Assembly (NCBI GenBank): GCA_003601695.1
Contig: PIYH01000013.1
Span: 1 to 18,906, forward strand
Direction of reading: 5' to 3'
DNA from: Candidatus Bathyarchaeota archaeon
GTDB lineage: Archaea; Thermoproteota; Bathyarchaeia; Bathyarchaeales; DTEX01
Length of the DNA: 18,906 nt
The notes beneath the pieces were generated by a model. That model was given only the letters and a program-made list of their open reading frames with translations, was not told where the DNA came from and did not search any database. A program made the translations under genes and the position numbers. Positions 7,950-15,091 of the stretch are shown here, one piece after another. The first letter of the stretch is position 1, and each line of letters starts with the position of its first letter.

Positions 7950-8363
7950 CTATCCTTGATGCTCCACAATGACGTAGTTCCGACTTCCCTCATATAGCTT
8001 GACCCTAACCTTCATCTTTAAAATCTTATGCAATCCTTTAGCTATGTCGAGAGCTATATATTCCGTTGTGGCTTCTGGATACTCGATGATCTTAACCTGA
8101 TTGTTGAAGGGGCCTGAAAGAACAATATTCTCGCTGTCCTTCTTTGGAAGAATAACTTTATGGTCGTAATCTGCAATTACTCTCTTAACAGCTTCCTTCA
8201 GTAATGAGAAGTCGATAACCATGCCTGTTTTAGGATTAACCTCACCTTCAACCTCAACATCCAACCGAAACGTATGACCATGAAGATTCAAACATTTGCT
8301 TGCGGATCCCCCAGTGTAATGAGCAGAATCGAATGTGAATCCTTCAATACCTATCTTCATCAT
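7950..8363 (-). CDS. 6-pyruvoyl-tetrahydropterin synthase / QueD-like protein
   Basis: This is a 137-residue T-fold pterin enzyme. The zinc ligands are His15 (FDSAH), His28 and His30 (LHGH). The catalytic cysteine is kept as Cys24 in CxxxHGH. Other family residues are Asp67-His68 (DYDHKV), the pterin-binding Glu101 in ATTEYIA and Glu125 in KLYEGS. The CxxxHGH form is that of PTPS/QueD enzymes; the PTPS-III type that makes 6-hydroxymethyl-dihydropterin has Glu in that place. So 6-carboxy-tetrahydropterin synthase (archaeosine precursor route) is the default call, although the neighbours belong to H4MPT synthesis. The ATG at 8363 is preferred over a TTG at 8375 because the TATA-like site at 8389-8402 predicts a transcript start near 8371. 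It converges with mptG, 6 nt apart. Confidence 0.87.
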   Translation of the reverse strand: MMKIGIEGFTFDSAHYTGGSASKCLNLHGHTFRLDVEVEGEVNPKTGMVIDFSLLKEAVKRVIADYDHKVILPKKDSENIVLSGPFNNQVKIIEYPEATTEYIALDIAKGLHKILKMKVRVKLYEGSRNYVIVEHQG

Positions 8364-8388
8364 ATCTGCATCCAATCTTGCTTATGCC

Positions 8389-8402
8389 AAAATATCTTAA
8401 AA
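8389..8402 (-). promoter_or_regulatory. TATA-like promoter of the QueD-like gene
   Basis: The minus strand reads TTTTAAGATATTTT, about 26 nt before a predicted transcript start near 8371. This gives a nearly leaderless mRNA for the ATG at 8363. Confidence 0.4.
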
Positions 8403-8453
8403 GAATTAGCGCGGATTTATAGGTGAAACGCTTCATCAGATCGGTATCTTGAA

Positions 8454-8463
8454 GCTTAAATTA
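8454..8463 (+). promoter_or_regulatory. TATA-like promoter of the DUF1464 gene
   Basis: GCTTAAATTA lies about 30-39 nt upstream of the ATG at 8493. It is the plus-strand half of a divergent intergenic region. Confidence 0.35.
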
Positions 8464-8492
8464 GCGAACAAAATCCATAAGTGGGCTGAGCG

Positions 8493-9650
8493 ATGAAAGC
8501 CTTGGGAATAGATCCTGGAACGAAGACCTTTGACCTTACAGTTATAGATGGCGAAGAAGTCATGTGGGAGAGGAGTATAGACACAGTCACCGTGGCTGAT
8601 AATCCCCAGTCTTTAATTGAGGCAATAGAGGAAGCTGATGGAGTTAATATTATAGTAGGGCCCTCTGGTTACGGCGTACCCATAACTTTCAATCGGGACA
8701 TAATTGACCCTCGCAGATTCGCCTTGGAGGTTCTACTCCTCACGAGAGATGAGGATTTAGAAAGCGGAATGGAGAAAGATGAACTTGGCATACATGTCTA
8801 CGAAGCGATCGTGAAGGTTGTAGTTGAACTTTGGCGTAGAGACCTCCCAGTATGCTATATACCTTCATGTATACTCTTACCGACGATACCAGCGTATAGA
8901 AAGATCAATAAGCTCGATATGGGAACGGCTGATAAAATGGCAGCCGCGGCATTAGGCGTCTTTGATCAATCTTCAAGGGATGGTATAGATTATGCAGAAG
9001 TGAACTTTATACTCGTCGAGATGGGGTTTGGATATAATGCAGCCATAGCTATTGAGAAGGGGAAAATAGTTGATGCTGTTGGAGGCACATTGTTTCAGAC
9101 AGGCTTCTTATCAATGGGAGCTATAGATGGGGAGATAGCCGTCATGGGGCGGCGGTGGATCAGAAGCGACGTTTTCCATGGAGGCGTAGCTGATATATGC
9201 GGCGTATTGAGCCTAGATGAGGCGGTTGATGGATATGAGCAGTTTAAGGAGCCATTCTATTCAGCTATAGAATCCATGCTTGAGGGCTTGGAAAAAAACG
9301 TTAGAAGCCTAACTTCATCTGTTAAAGAACCGAAGGAAATAATCTTGTCAGGCAGATACTCAAGACATGAAAGATTCAGGAAGCTTGTACGTGAAAGACT
9401 GGAAGAAATAGCTCCCGTAAGACAGCTTAGTAATCTTCCCGGAGCAGAGACCTCTAAGGAAGCGGCTCAAGGATACGCTATGATCGGCGAGGGAATATCT
9501 GGCGGGGTATTTAGCAGTCTGATTAGGCACATGCGCATAGATGAAGCACACGGCACAGTGCTTAACTGGGTTTTCCATCCCAGATTAAAGGATGCTAAAA
9601 GGAGACTTCTTAAGACCTACATTGAAACGGTCAAGAAACCTAAGCTCTAA
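8493..9650 (+). CDS. DUF1464 family protein, ASKHA-fold predicted kinase
   Basis: This 385-residue protein fits the archaeal DUF1464/COG2441 family, annotated only by prediction as a butyrate-kinase-like enzyme. It has ASKHA (acetate kinase/Hsp70/actin) hallmarks: an N-terminal phosphate loop GIDPGTKTFDL (5-15), a second strand-loop VEMGFGYNAAIAIEKGKIVD (about 174-193) and a late adenosine-type loop IILSGRYSRHERF (about 285-297). It is therefore likely to bind ATP and transfer a phosphoryl group, substrate unknown. The ATG start is preceded by GGGCTGAG. Its stop overlaps the convergent DmrX-like gene's stop by 4 nt (9647-9650). H4MPT genes lie on both sides, suggesting a role in or near that pathway. 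The butyrate label is weak. Confidence 0.8.
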   Translation: MKALGIDPGTKTFDLTVIDGEEVMWERSIDTVTVADNPQSLIEAIEEADGVNIIVGPSGYGVPITFNRDIIDPRRFALEVLLLTRDEDLESGMEKDELGIHVYEAIVKVVVELWRRDLPVCYIPSCILLPTIPAYRKINKLDMGTADKMAAAALGVFDQSSRDGIDYAEVNFILVEMGFGYNAAIAIEKGKIVDAVGGTLFQTGFLSMGAIDGEIAVMGRRWIRSDVFHGGVADICGVLSLDEAVDGYEQFKEPFYSAIESMLEGLEKNVRSLTSSVKEPKEIILSGRYSRHERFRKLVRERLEEIAPVRQLSNLPGAETSKEAAQGYAMIGEGISGGVFSSLIRHMRIDEAHGTVLNWVFHPRLKDAKRRLLKTYIETVKKPKL

Positions 9651-10384
9651 AGTTTCAGCAGACCCTTAAGTTTTCCAACTAGTTCTTCACTATCTTTCAC
9701 AACGTGAATACCATCGACCCTTCTCAGCTCGGCTACATTCTTTAGATCTATGGGGCTCGGATAGATTCTGACCTTCTCCCAGCATTGAATCGCCCCATAC
9801 TCACAGGACTCCCTACATGCACCACATCCCCTACACTTGTTATAATCGATTCTAACATCTCTGTTTGGGAGAATATGTATGGCTCCGTAGGGACATTCAT
9901 CCACACAAAAAAGACAACACTTGCATTTATACTCATTTATTAAGCATGGTAAAGTAGCAAATCTCATGGCGAAGTCCGCTGGGAGGACTATCAAGGGAAT
10001 CTGGGTCTTAAGCGCCTGGTTCGCCGCCATTGTTGGCAGAGTGTCAGATATTCCATATGCGATCTTCGCAACAGTGTCAGATGAAGCTGGAGCAATGGCG
10101 ACTACGTCGTAGCGATGCAGACTGATCCTTCCGCCTAATGGAATACCATCCGGGGTGATTCCGCTCCATGAAGCGTTACGATATATGCCTCCATATCTAC
10201 TTCTGGAAGCTACTTCTCCAAGTCTGTCAAGTACACCATAAATCCGAGATACTTCCTCACCTGCTTTTGATAGAGCTATCCCTATTTCCACGCTGGGATG
10301 CTTCTTTCTAAACCTCAAAAATGCTTCAAATACATTACGTAATTGGCCGCCGGCGCCCGTAATACACCAAAGTATTCTGCTCAA
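9647..10384 (-). CDS. dmrX: DmrX-like flavoprotein with two 4Fe-4S sites
   Basis: About 245 residues. The N-terminal flavoprotein domain (WCITGAGG at 6-13; APASSDTVAKIAYGISD near 99-115) is the FMN-binding fold of archaeoflavoproteins. A ferredoxin module follows, with CxxCxxCxxxCP at 154-165 and CxxCxxCxxxC at 184-194. This architecture matches DmrX of Methanosarcina, which reduces dihydromethanopterin to H4MPT with electrons from ferredoxin-like donors. Members of the family are also called AfpA. The start chosen is TTG at 10384: GAGGTG lies 6 nt upstream, it overlaps the mptE stop as TTGA, and it gives the family N-terminus MSRILWCITG. A GTG at 10393 is the longer alternative. It is translationally coupled to mptE. 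Confidence 0.87.
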   Translation of the reverse strand: MSRILWCITGAGGQLRNVFEAFLRFRKKHPSVEIGIALSKAGEEVSRIYGVLDRLGEVASRSRYGGIYRNASWSGITPDGIPLGGRISLHRYDVVAIAPASSDTVAKIAYGISDTLPTMAANQALKTQIPLIVLPADFAMRFATLPCLINEYKCKCCLFCVDECPYGAIHILPNRDVRIDYNKCRGCGACRESCEYGAIQCWEKVRIYPSPIDLKNVAELRRVDGIHVVKDSEELVGKLKGLLKL

Positions 10385-11181
10385 AGATTGCACCTCAGCA
10401 GGTCATCCAAATCCTCGAAGTGTATTCTCTTCACGTTTGGCGGGGCATTTTTTGATAACGTATATATCTTCAGATTGAATAGAGTTGCGATCCAAGAAAT
10501 AAGGTTGTATGCAATTTCAAGCTTCTTCAATTTATCACCCCAAGCGATTGTATCATATCTAAGCCAAGGCTTGGAACGTCTACCAACCATTTGGCCGAAA
10601 TCCATGCCGACTAGAATTATCCGTTTCGCTCCGTAATTAGAAGCCATAAAGACTGCTCTATCTCCATCGGTGAATCCCCCAAAGTTCTGCAGGGGCTCTA
10701 CAGGCTCAACTTGCGTTGTTCCAATAATGAGATCTGTCACGGATGCTAATTCTTCAACGTATCGGAATATTTTATCCATGTTGTCCCCATGTGCATGAAC
10801 CACTATGACTGAGCCTTTCAGAGCTGAATGCATTATCGACTTTATATCTCCATCTAGGTCTGTAACTACCACATGAGGGATAATACTTCTCTCTATGAGA
10901 GCTTGAGATGCCCCATCAGCGGCTATGAGAGATGCTCTTCTATGAAAATCTGGAACCTTCAATACTAGACTATCTAATGCATCATCCAAGCTTGGACCAG
11001 CTCCAAAGATTATGACGTTCTTTCCACAGAAAAGATCTCGAAGCTTATTTAGCGGAGGCTTTATCCGTTTATCTCTTAGTATACATGCAAGCATCCTCGT
11101 CGCATCTCTATCACGCGCAATATCATAACCCATAATTTTGGAGATCTCCAAGTACTTCTCAAGCCAGATCTCTAATGACAT
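10381..11181 (-). CDS. mptE: 6-hydroxymethyl-7,8-dihydropterin diphosphokinase, archaeal type
   Basis: About 266 residues, matching COG1634/DUF115, the archaeal family shown to make 6-hydroxymethyl-dihydropterin diphosphate from the alcohol and ATP. It is unrelated in fold to bacterial FolK. Family blocks in order are GAGPS (60-64), AADGAS (near 87-92), VTDLDGD (106-112), HAHGDN (129-134), GTTQ (154-157), NFGGFTDGDRA (166-176) and GMDFG (192-196). The product is the pterin half used by the DHPS-like enzyme at 5384. The ATG at 11181 is preferred over TTG at 11184, with GGAGATG about 10 nt upstream. It lies in a two-gene minus-strand operon with the DmrX-like gene. Confidence 0.93.
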   Translation of the reverse strand: MSLEIWLEKYLEISKIMGYDIARDRDATRMLACILRDKRIKPPLNKLRDLFCGKNVIIFGAGPSLDDALDSLVLKVPDFHRRASLIAADGASQALIERSIIPHVVVTDLDGDIKSIMHSALKGSVIVVHAHGDNMDKIFRYVEELASVTDLIIGTTQVEPVEPLQNFGGFTDGDRAVFMASNYGAKRIILVGMDFGQMVGRRSKPWLRYDTIAWGDKLKKLEIAYNLISWIATLFNLKIYTLSKNAPPNVKRIHFEDLDDLLRCNL

Positions 11182-11240
11182 CAAGAATACGCATCTCCAC
11201 TACTTGAGACAAACGAAACCCTAGTAAAAGTTTCTTCGCT

Positions 11241-11250
11241 CTTTATATTC
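11241..11250 (-). promoter_or_regulatory. TATA-like promoter of mptE
   Basis: The minus strand reads GAATATAAAG about 60 nt upstream of the mptE start, in the divergent mptE/DUF447 region. A second candidate, AACTTTTACTAG, lies nearer, at about 11221-11232. Confidence 0.35.
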
Positions 11251-11263
11251 TTCTAATTCATTC

Positions 11264-11273
11264 ATTAAATTTA
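11264..11273 (+). promoter_or_regulatory. TATA-like promoter of the DUF447-CitG operon
   Basis: ATTAAATTTA predicts a transcript start near 11292-11297, close to the possible start codons at 11297, 11306 and 11312. The mRNA would be leaderless or nearly so. Confidence 0.4.
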
Positions 11274-11311
11274 GGAATAAACCTGCGGTCAGTGTAGTGA
11301 TTTCCTTGAAC

Positions 11312-11947
11312 ATGCACTTGAGGAATCTGGGATTTTCAAAATTAACGTATAGTGAGGTAATTCTAACCATTAGATATGAAGATATCGTTAATATAGCTCC
11401 TATAGGCGTTCTCTTAGAAGATGATAAACATCTATCTTTAAGAGTCTATAAAGGGCAGAGAATATGCGAGCTTATTTCCAAGGGAGCGATAGACTGTGTA
11501 TTAAATATCACCCGTAACCCCAAGCTCTTTTACGATGCAATCTTCAACAAGAATGCCATTCCTCACCATCCATCCGAAACCGTTTCATCTCCGAGAGTGG
11601 AAGGATGCGATGCATACGTCGAATGCTCAATTGTACACGTGGAAGACCATAGAGAATACGTCAGAGTTCTTCTGAAGCCTCAGCTCACAAAGACCTACCC
11701 AAGAATAGCGAGGACGTATAATCGAGCGGAACCAGCAGTGATAGAAGCCCTAATATGCTTTACCAAAATCATTCACCTGATAGAAAACAATCTTGAAGCA
11801 GCTGAAAGCCTCAAGGAGAGAATAAAAATCTTTAGGGAAATAGTCCATCACAGCACTCGAAACGAAAAGTTGCGGATGATGATAACTGAAATACTCGAGA
11901 GATCAGAGAAAATGATCAGAGAAAATACAGCGGTGAATAAGCATTGA
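11312..11947 (+). CDS. DUF447 family protein, flavin-reductase-like split barrel
   Basis: About 211 residues. It resembles the DUF447/COG2457 family, whose fold is related to FMN-binding split-barrel flavin reductases. The N-terminal half carries the family's YSEVILTIR...NIAPIGVLL pattern (about 13-34) and ITRNPKLFYDAIF (about 65-77). The C-terminal half is helical (about 140-205). Family members are found, to my knowledge, in H4MPT-using archaea and in methylotrophic bacteria next to H4MPT genes, but the reaction is not established. ATG at 11312 gives the family-like N-terminus MHLRNLGF; GTG at 11297 is the longer option. The CitG-like gene follows in the same direction within 20 nt. Confidence 0.8.
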   Translation: MHLRNLGFSKLTYSEVILTIRYEDIVNIAPIGVLLEDDKHLSLRVYKGQRICELISKGAIDCVLNITRNPKLFYDAIFNKNAIPHHPSETVSSPRVEGCDAYVECSIVHVEDHREYVRVLLKPQLTKTYPRIARTYNRAEPAVIEALICFTKIIHLIENNLEAAESLKERIKIFREIVHHSTRNEKLRMMITEILERSEKMIRENTAVNKH

Positions 11948-11965
11948 TCTTTGGAGGAAGTATGG

Positions 11966-12970
11966 TTGAATATTAAGGAATTAATCGAGCATATCAGGAC
12001 ATCAGCTCAGCTCGCCGCCGTGCTGGAGGCAAGTGGATGGCCAAAGCCCGGAAATGTCCATAGAACAGCGAGTCGCCTCGATGCTCGTTACGAACATTTT
12101 CTAGCAGGCTCTATAGCATTGGGCTCTCCAATCGGGGAAGCTGCCATGAAAGGAGCTATGGCGGCTCGAGACAGATTGGAAATCTCAAGAATAGGCATTG
12201 GAAGAATCGTGAGAAAAGCTGTTCAGGCAGTATCTAGATCTCATAGCGGCGGTAACACGCATCTAGGCATATGCCTCCTCTTCGTCCCGTTAGCGGCGGC
12301 CGCCGCTAAGACCTACATCGAGAGAAAAAAAATTGAGCCGAAGGGTTTGAAGAGAAGCATCGGCGAAATTATGCAATTAACGACGCATATAGATGCCGTT
12401 GAGGTTTATCGAGCGATATCTCTGGTAAGCTCTCCACATGTGCTGGGCAGGATAGAGAATAGCAGCCTGCCCGATCTCTATGATAACCAGGCGGAGAGGA
12501 AAATCCTGAAGGAGAAGATCTCGCTCTTCAGAGTTATGAAGGAGGCGGCTTCATATGACACCATTGCAAGAGAGTTAGTGACAGCTATGGGAATCTCCTT
12601 TGATGTAGGATACACTAATCTCATTGAGACTTTCAAATCGACAAATGACATAAATATAGCGACGGTACACACGTTTCTGAGGATCCTTTCTAAAGTTCCG
12701 GATACGCTTATCGCGAGAAAGGTAGGTCTCAGAAAGGCCAGTGATGTAAGAAAGGCCGTTAGGATAGGATTAAGAGAAACACGGTGGATATCAGGGATGG
12801 CTGGGAAATGCCTTGATATGGGAGGGTTAACAACAAAAGAGGGGACGGATTTGATCTGGGAATTTGACAGGAAACTTCAGAGTTTAGGGAGAGATTATAA
12901 TCCGGGAACTACCGCTGACTTGACGGCGGCTGCTTTAATGATCGCTCTTCTTTCAGGACTGAAGATTTAG
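11966..12970 (+). CDS. CitG-like triphosphoribosyl-dephospho-CoA synthase family protein
   Basis: About 334 residues, related to CitG/MdcB (COG1767). Those enzymes transfer the ribosyl triphosphate of ATP to dephospho-CoA, releasing adenine and forming an alpha-glycosidic bond. The signature PKPGNVHR (near 26-33) matches PKPGLVD-type motifs, SGGNTHLGI (near 94-102) matches GANTHKG, and GTTADLTAAALMIALL closes the protein. No citrate lyase or malonate decarboxylase gene is in the window, while H4MPT genes surround it, so the natural acceptor is probably not dephospho-CoA. The start TTG at 11966 is chosen because GGAGG (11953-11957) sits 8 nt upstream of it; TTG at 11951 overlaps that site. The nucleotidyltransferase gene follows after 9 nt. 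Confidence 0.85.
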   Translation: MNIKELIEHIRTSAQLAAVLEASGWPKPGNVHRTASRLDARYEHFLAGSIALGSPIGEAAMKGAMAARDRLEISRIGIGRIVRKAVQAVSRSHSGGNTHLGICLLFVPLAAAAAKTYIERKKIEPKGLKRSIGEIMQLTTHIDAVEVYRAISLVSSPHVLGRIENSSLPDLYDNQAERKILKEKISLFRVMKEAASYDTIARELVTAMGISFDVGYTNLIETFKSTNDINIATVHTFLRILSKVPDTLIARKVGLRKASDVRKAVRIGLRETRWISGMAGKCLDMGGLTTKEGTDLIWEFDRKLQSLGRDYNPGTTADLTAAALMIALLSGLKI

Positions 12971-12979
12971 TGATCCGAG

Positions 12980-14002
12980 ATGGCGATTAAGGCTCGAGAG
13001 GGAGACTTCATTGAAACTCTTGAGGGTTTAATCTTCGACGTTAAAGGGATGGTTCACCCTCCAGACAGGATAATCGCATATTTACGCTATCTTATAGATC
13101 CCCGTGGAGAGAGATGGAAGAACGGTAGAAGATATACTAAGGTATACTCGCTTCATGAAAGAGAGAAGATACTTAAAAGGAGGTATCCGCAATACGTCTA
13201 TTATGATCCAGTCTTTGGAATGCATATGCAGGGAGTTCCTAGAAGCTGCATCTTAATTGTATATAAGCCTCAAGACAAAATTGTGGAGCTCCTCAGAAAG
13301 CCAGAGCCAGACGGCGTTGAGGCTGAAGCTATCGAGCTAGTTCAGATTCTTAAAGAACACTCCGGTGTTAAGCTCAAGAATATGGGAATCTCCGGCTCAA
13401 TTCTTGTAGGTCTTCACACGAAGAGATCGGATATCGACATAATCGTGTATGGAAAGAAAAACTGCATCTCCGTGTATAGGGCTCTATGCTCCTTGATGAA
13501 ATATGGAGAGACGCCTATTCGCAGGTACAGCCGTGAAGATCTCTTGAGACTTTATAAGTTCCGTTCTAGGGACACGTGTATGCCTATTAAAGACTTCATG
13601 CAGGTCGAGCGGAGGAAATCTATACAGGGAAAATTCAGAGAAAGAGACTTCTTTGTCAGATTTCTTCCGGACTGGAGTGAAGTTAACGAGAAATATGGAG
13701 ACCGAGTTTATGTTCCATCGGGATATGCAAAGATAAAAGCGAGAGTATTAGATGATTCGGAGTCTATATTCACTCCATGCAGATATCTGATATGCGATGT
13801 GGAGTTTCTTGAGGGAACAAAAGTATCCCCGCTGAGGGAGGTGGCTTCTTTCAGGGGGAGATTTTGTGAGCAGGCTAGGAAGGGGGAGGAGATAATAGCT
13901 CAGGGGAAAGTTGAGAAGGTGATAGAAAAAGATGGAATGGAGTTTTTTAGGCTAATGCTCGGCGAGAGATTCACAGATTTCATGATAAGCAAGCCGCGTT
14001 AG
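12980..14002 (+). CDS. Pol-beta-type nucleotidyltransferase domain protein, copy A
   Basis: This 340-residue archaeal protein has a central pol-beta nucleotidyltransferase motif: Gly139-Ser140, ten residues, then Asp151-Ile-Asp153 (SDIDIIVYG). This arrangement binds metal-NTP in that superfamily. The N-terminal 110 residues (HPPDRIIAYLRY...DPRG) and the C-terminal domain (NEKYGDRV...EGTKV...GEEIIAQGKVEKV, about 236-335) are shared with the paralogue on the opposite strand. It resembles COG1665-like predicted nucleotidyltransferases; the substrate is unknown. The ATG is 9 nt after the CitG-like stop, indicating one transcript. In malonate decarboxylase assembly the CitG homologue MdcB likewise works with MdcG, a nucleotidyltransferase with a DxD motif, which suggests a partnership here. 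Confidence 0.8.
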   Translation: MAIKAREGDFIETLEGLIFDVKGMVHPPDRIIAYLRYLIDPRGERWKNGRRYTKVYSLHEREKILKRRYPQYVYYDPVFGMHMQGVPRSCILIVYKPQDKIVELLRKPEPDGVEAEAIELVQILKEHSGVKLKNMGISGSILVGLHTKRSDIDIIVYGKKNCISVYRALCSLMKYGETPIRRYSREDLLRLYKFRSRDTCMPIKDFMQVERRKSIQGKFRERDFFVRFLPDWSEVNEKYGDRVYVPSGYAKIKARVLDDSESIFTPCRYLICDVEFLEGTKVSPLREVASFRGRFCEQARKGEEIIAQGKVEKVIEKDGMEFFRLMLGERFTDFMISKPR

Positions 14003-15049
14003 TTAAGTTAACAGCTTTATATAATCTCTCCCTTCAGCCTCCCTCGACCCGATTAGAACTCGATGATAAATCTCCCCGGTTCTTTTATCCGTGACATGCT
14101 CCATCTTTCCGTAAGCTAATATTCTCTCTCCTTCTTCCGCTAAACCCCCATAGAGCCCCTCATAAGATACTACCTCATTTATATCTTCCACTTTCCTCCC
14201 TTCAAGTACTTTGACATCTTCAACTTTGTAAGTTGCGGGTAGAAAGTCTGATTCTTCAGAATCAGATACGGTAGCCTCGATCTTAACGATTCCCTCAGGC
14301 TTAAAGACGCGATCTCCATACTTTTCGTTAATTTCATCCTCAGTCTTCACCGGATGGATGGAGAAGAAAGTTCCTTCATAGACTCCGCGATTCCATCTTC
14401 TCTTTAATATCTCTGCGGCTTCATCATATGTTAATGGGTATAGCCGTGTCTTCTGGAGGCACCATTCCCGAGACTCCTCCTCATTGAATCTTCGGATTGG
14501 AAAAATGGCGCTTTCATAAATCTGCTTAAGCGTCTCCTTCACGGATACGCTGTTCCTTCCTCCGTAGACTATCAAGTCTATATCTGAAAAACTCTGATGG
14601 GCATCTATAAGTATAGAACCCGTCACTCCGAAGAATCTTAGCGGAACACTGCTTTCTTCAGAGATCAAACTAGCTAGATCAACGGTCTTTTTCTGAAGAG
14701 CGTCAAGGTTTTCCCTACGTGCAAAAGATGAGAGCTTCTTCTCTGGCTTATAATGGATCAATATCTTATTTAATGGCACAGCTGATATCTCAATGTTCAT
14801 CACGGGTGAAAAGAAAAGATATTCCGGATTGTTAATCTTTAAGAATTTAAATGTCTCTATGAGATCATGCATTATATAATTGGGCAAAGCCCGCCTCAGC
14901 CTTTCGTGACTTCTGCCCCATTTCCCATTAGGATCTGGAACATACTTCAAATAAGCTATTACGCGGTCTTCAGGATGTATCGAGTCAAGCACACAAAAGA
15001 AATATCCATCAACCGTCTTCAAATAATCTCTGTCCCTGAACCCGCGCAT
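14003..15049 (-). CDS. Pol-beta-type nucleotidyltransferase domain protein, copy B
   Basis: This 348-residue paralogue of the preceding gene is encoded convergently, with stop codons directly abutting. It shares the N-terminal HPEDRVIAYLKYVPDPNG block, the catalytic motif Gly144-Ser145-N10-Asp156-Ile-Asp158 (SDIDLIVYG), the segment INEKYGDRV and the C-terminal LEGRKV...GERILAYGKMEHV domain. Both metal-binding aspartates are retained, so it is probably active. It differs by an insertion of roughly 10 residues near 57-72 (NYIMHDLIETFKFL). The start is ATG with AAGGT immediately upstream. The two copies are diverged, so the duplication is old. No function can be assigned beyond the domain. Confidence 0.8.
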   Translation of the reverse strand: MRGFRDRDYLKTVDGYFFCVLDSIHPEDRVIAYLKYVPDPNGKWGRSHERLRRALPNYIMHDLIETFKFLKINNPEYLFFSPVMNIEISAVPLNKILIHYKPEKKLSSFARRENLDALQKKTVDLASLISEESSVPLRFFGVTGSILIDAHQSFSDIDLIVYGGRNSVSVKETLKQIYESAIFPIRRFNEEESREWCLQKTRLYPLTYDEAAEILKRRWNRGVYEGTFFSIHPVKTEDEINEKYGDRVFKPEGIVKIEATVSDSEESDFLPATYKVEDVKVLEGRKVEDINEVVSYEGLYGGLAEEGERILAYGKMEHVTDKRTGEIYHRVLIGSREAEGRDYIKLLT

Positions 15050-15050
15050 A

Positions 15051-15075
15051 CCTTGGCACCCTTGGTTATACCAAG
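15051..15075. promoter_or_regulatory. CTTGG repeat cluster and inverted repeat
   Basis: CTTGG occurs at 15052-15056 and 15061-15065, and its inverse CCAAG at 15071-15075. The perfect inverted repeat CTTGGT-TAT-ACCAAG spans 15061-15075. It lies between the copy B start (15049) and its TATA-like site (15092-15103), about where transcription should begin. A protein-binding operator is possible. A short RNA hairpin is the alternative. Confidence 0.35.
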
Positions 15076-15091
15076 AAAAACAATGCGCCAG

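Noticed and set aside
8493..9650. Calling the DUF1464 gene a butyrate kinase
   Set aside because: The label is a fold-level prediction. There is no butyrate pathway gene in the window and the neighbours are pterin genes.
11966..12970. Calling the CitG-like gene citG of citrate lyase assembly
   Set aside because: No citrate lyase or malonate decarboxylase subunit, carrier protein or CitX-type gene is present, and the context is H4MPT synthesis.
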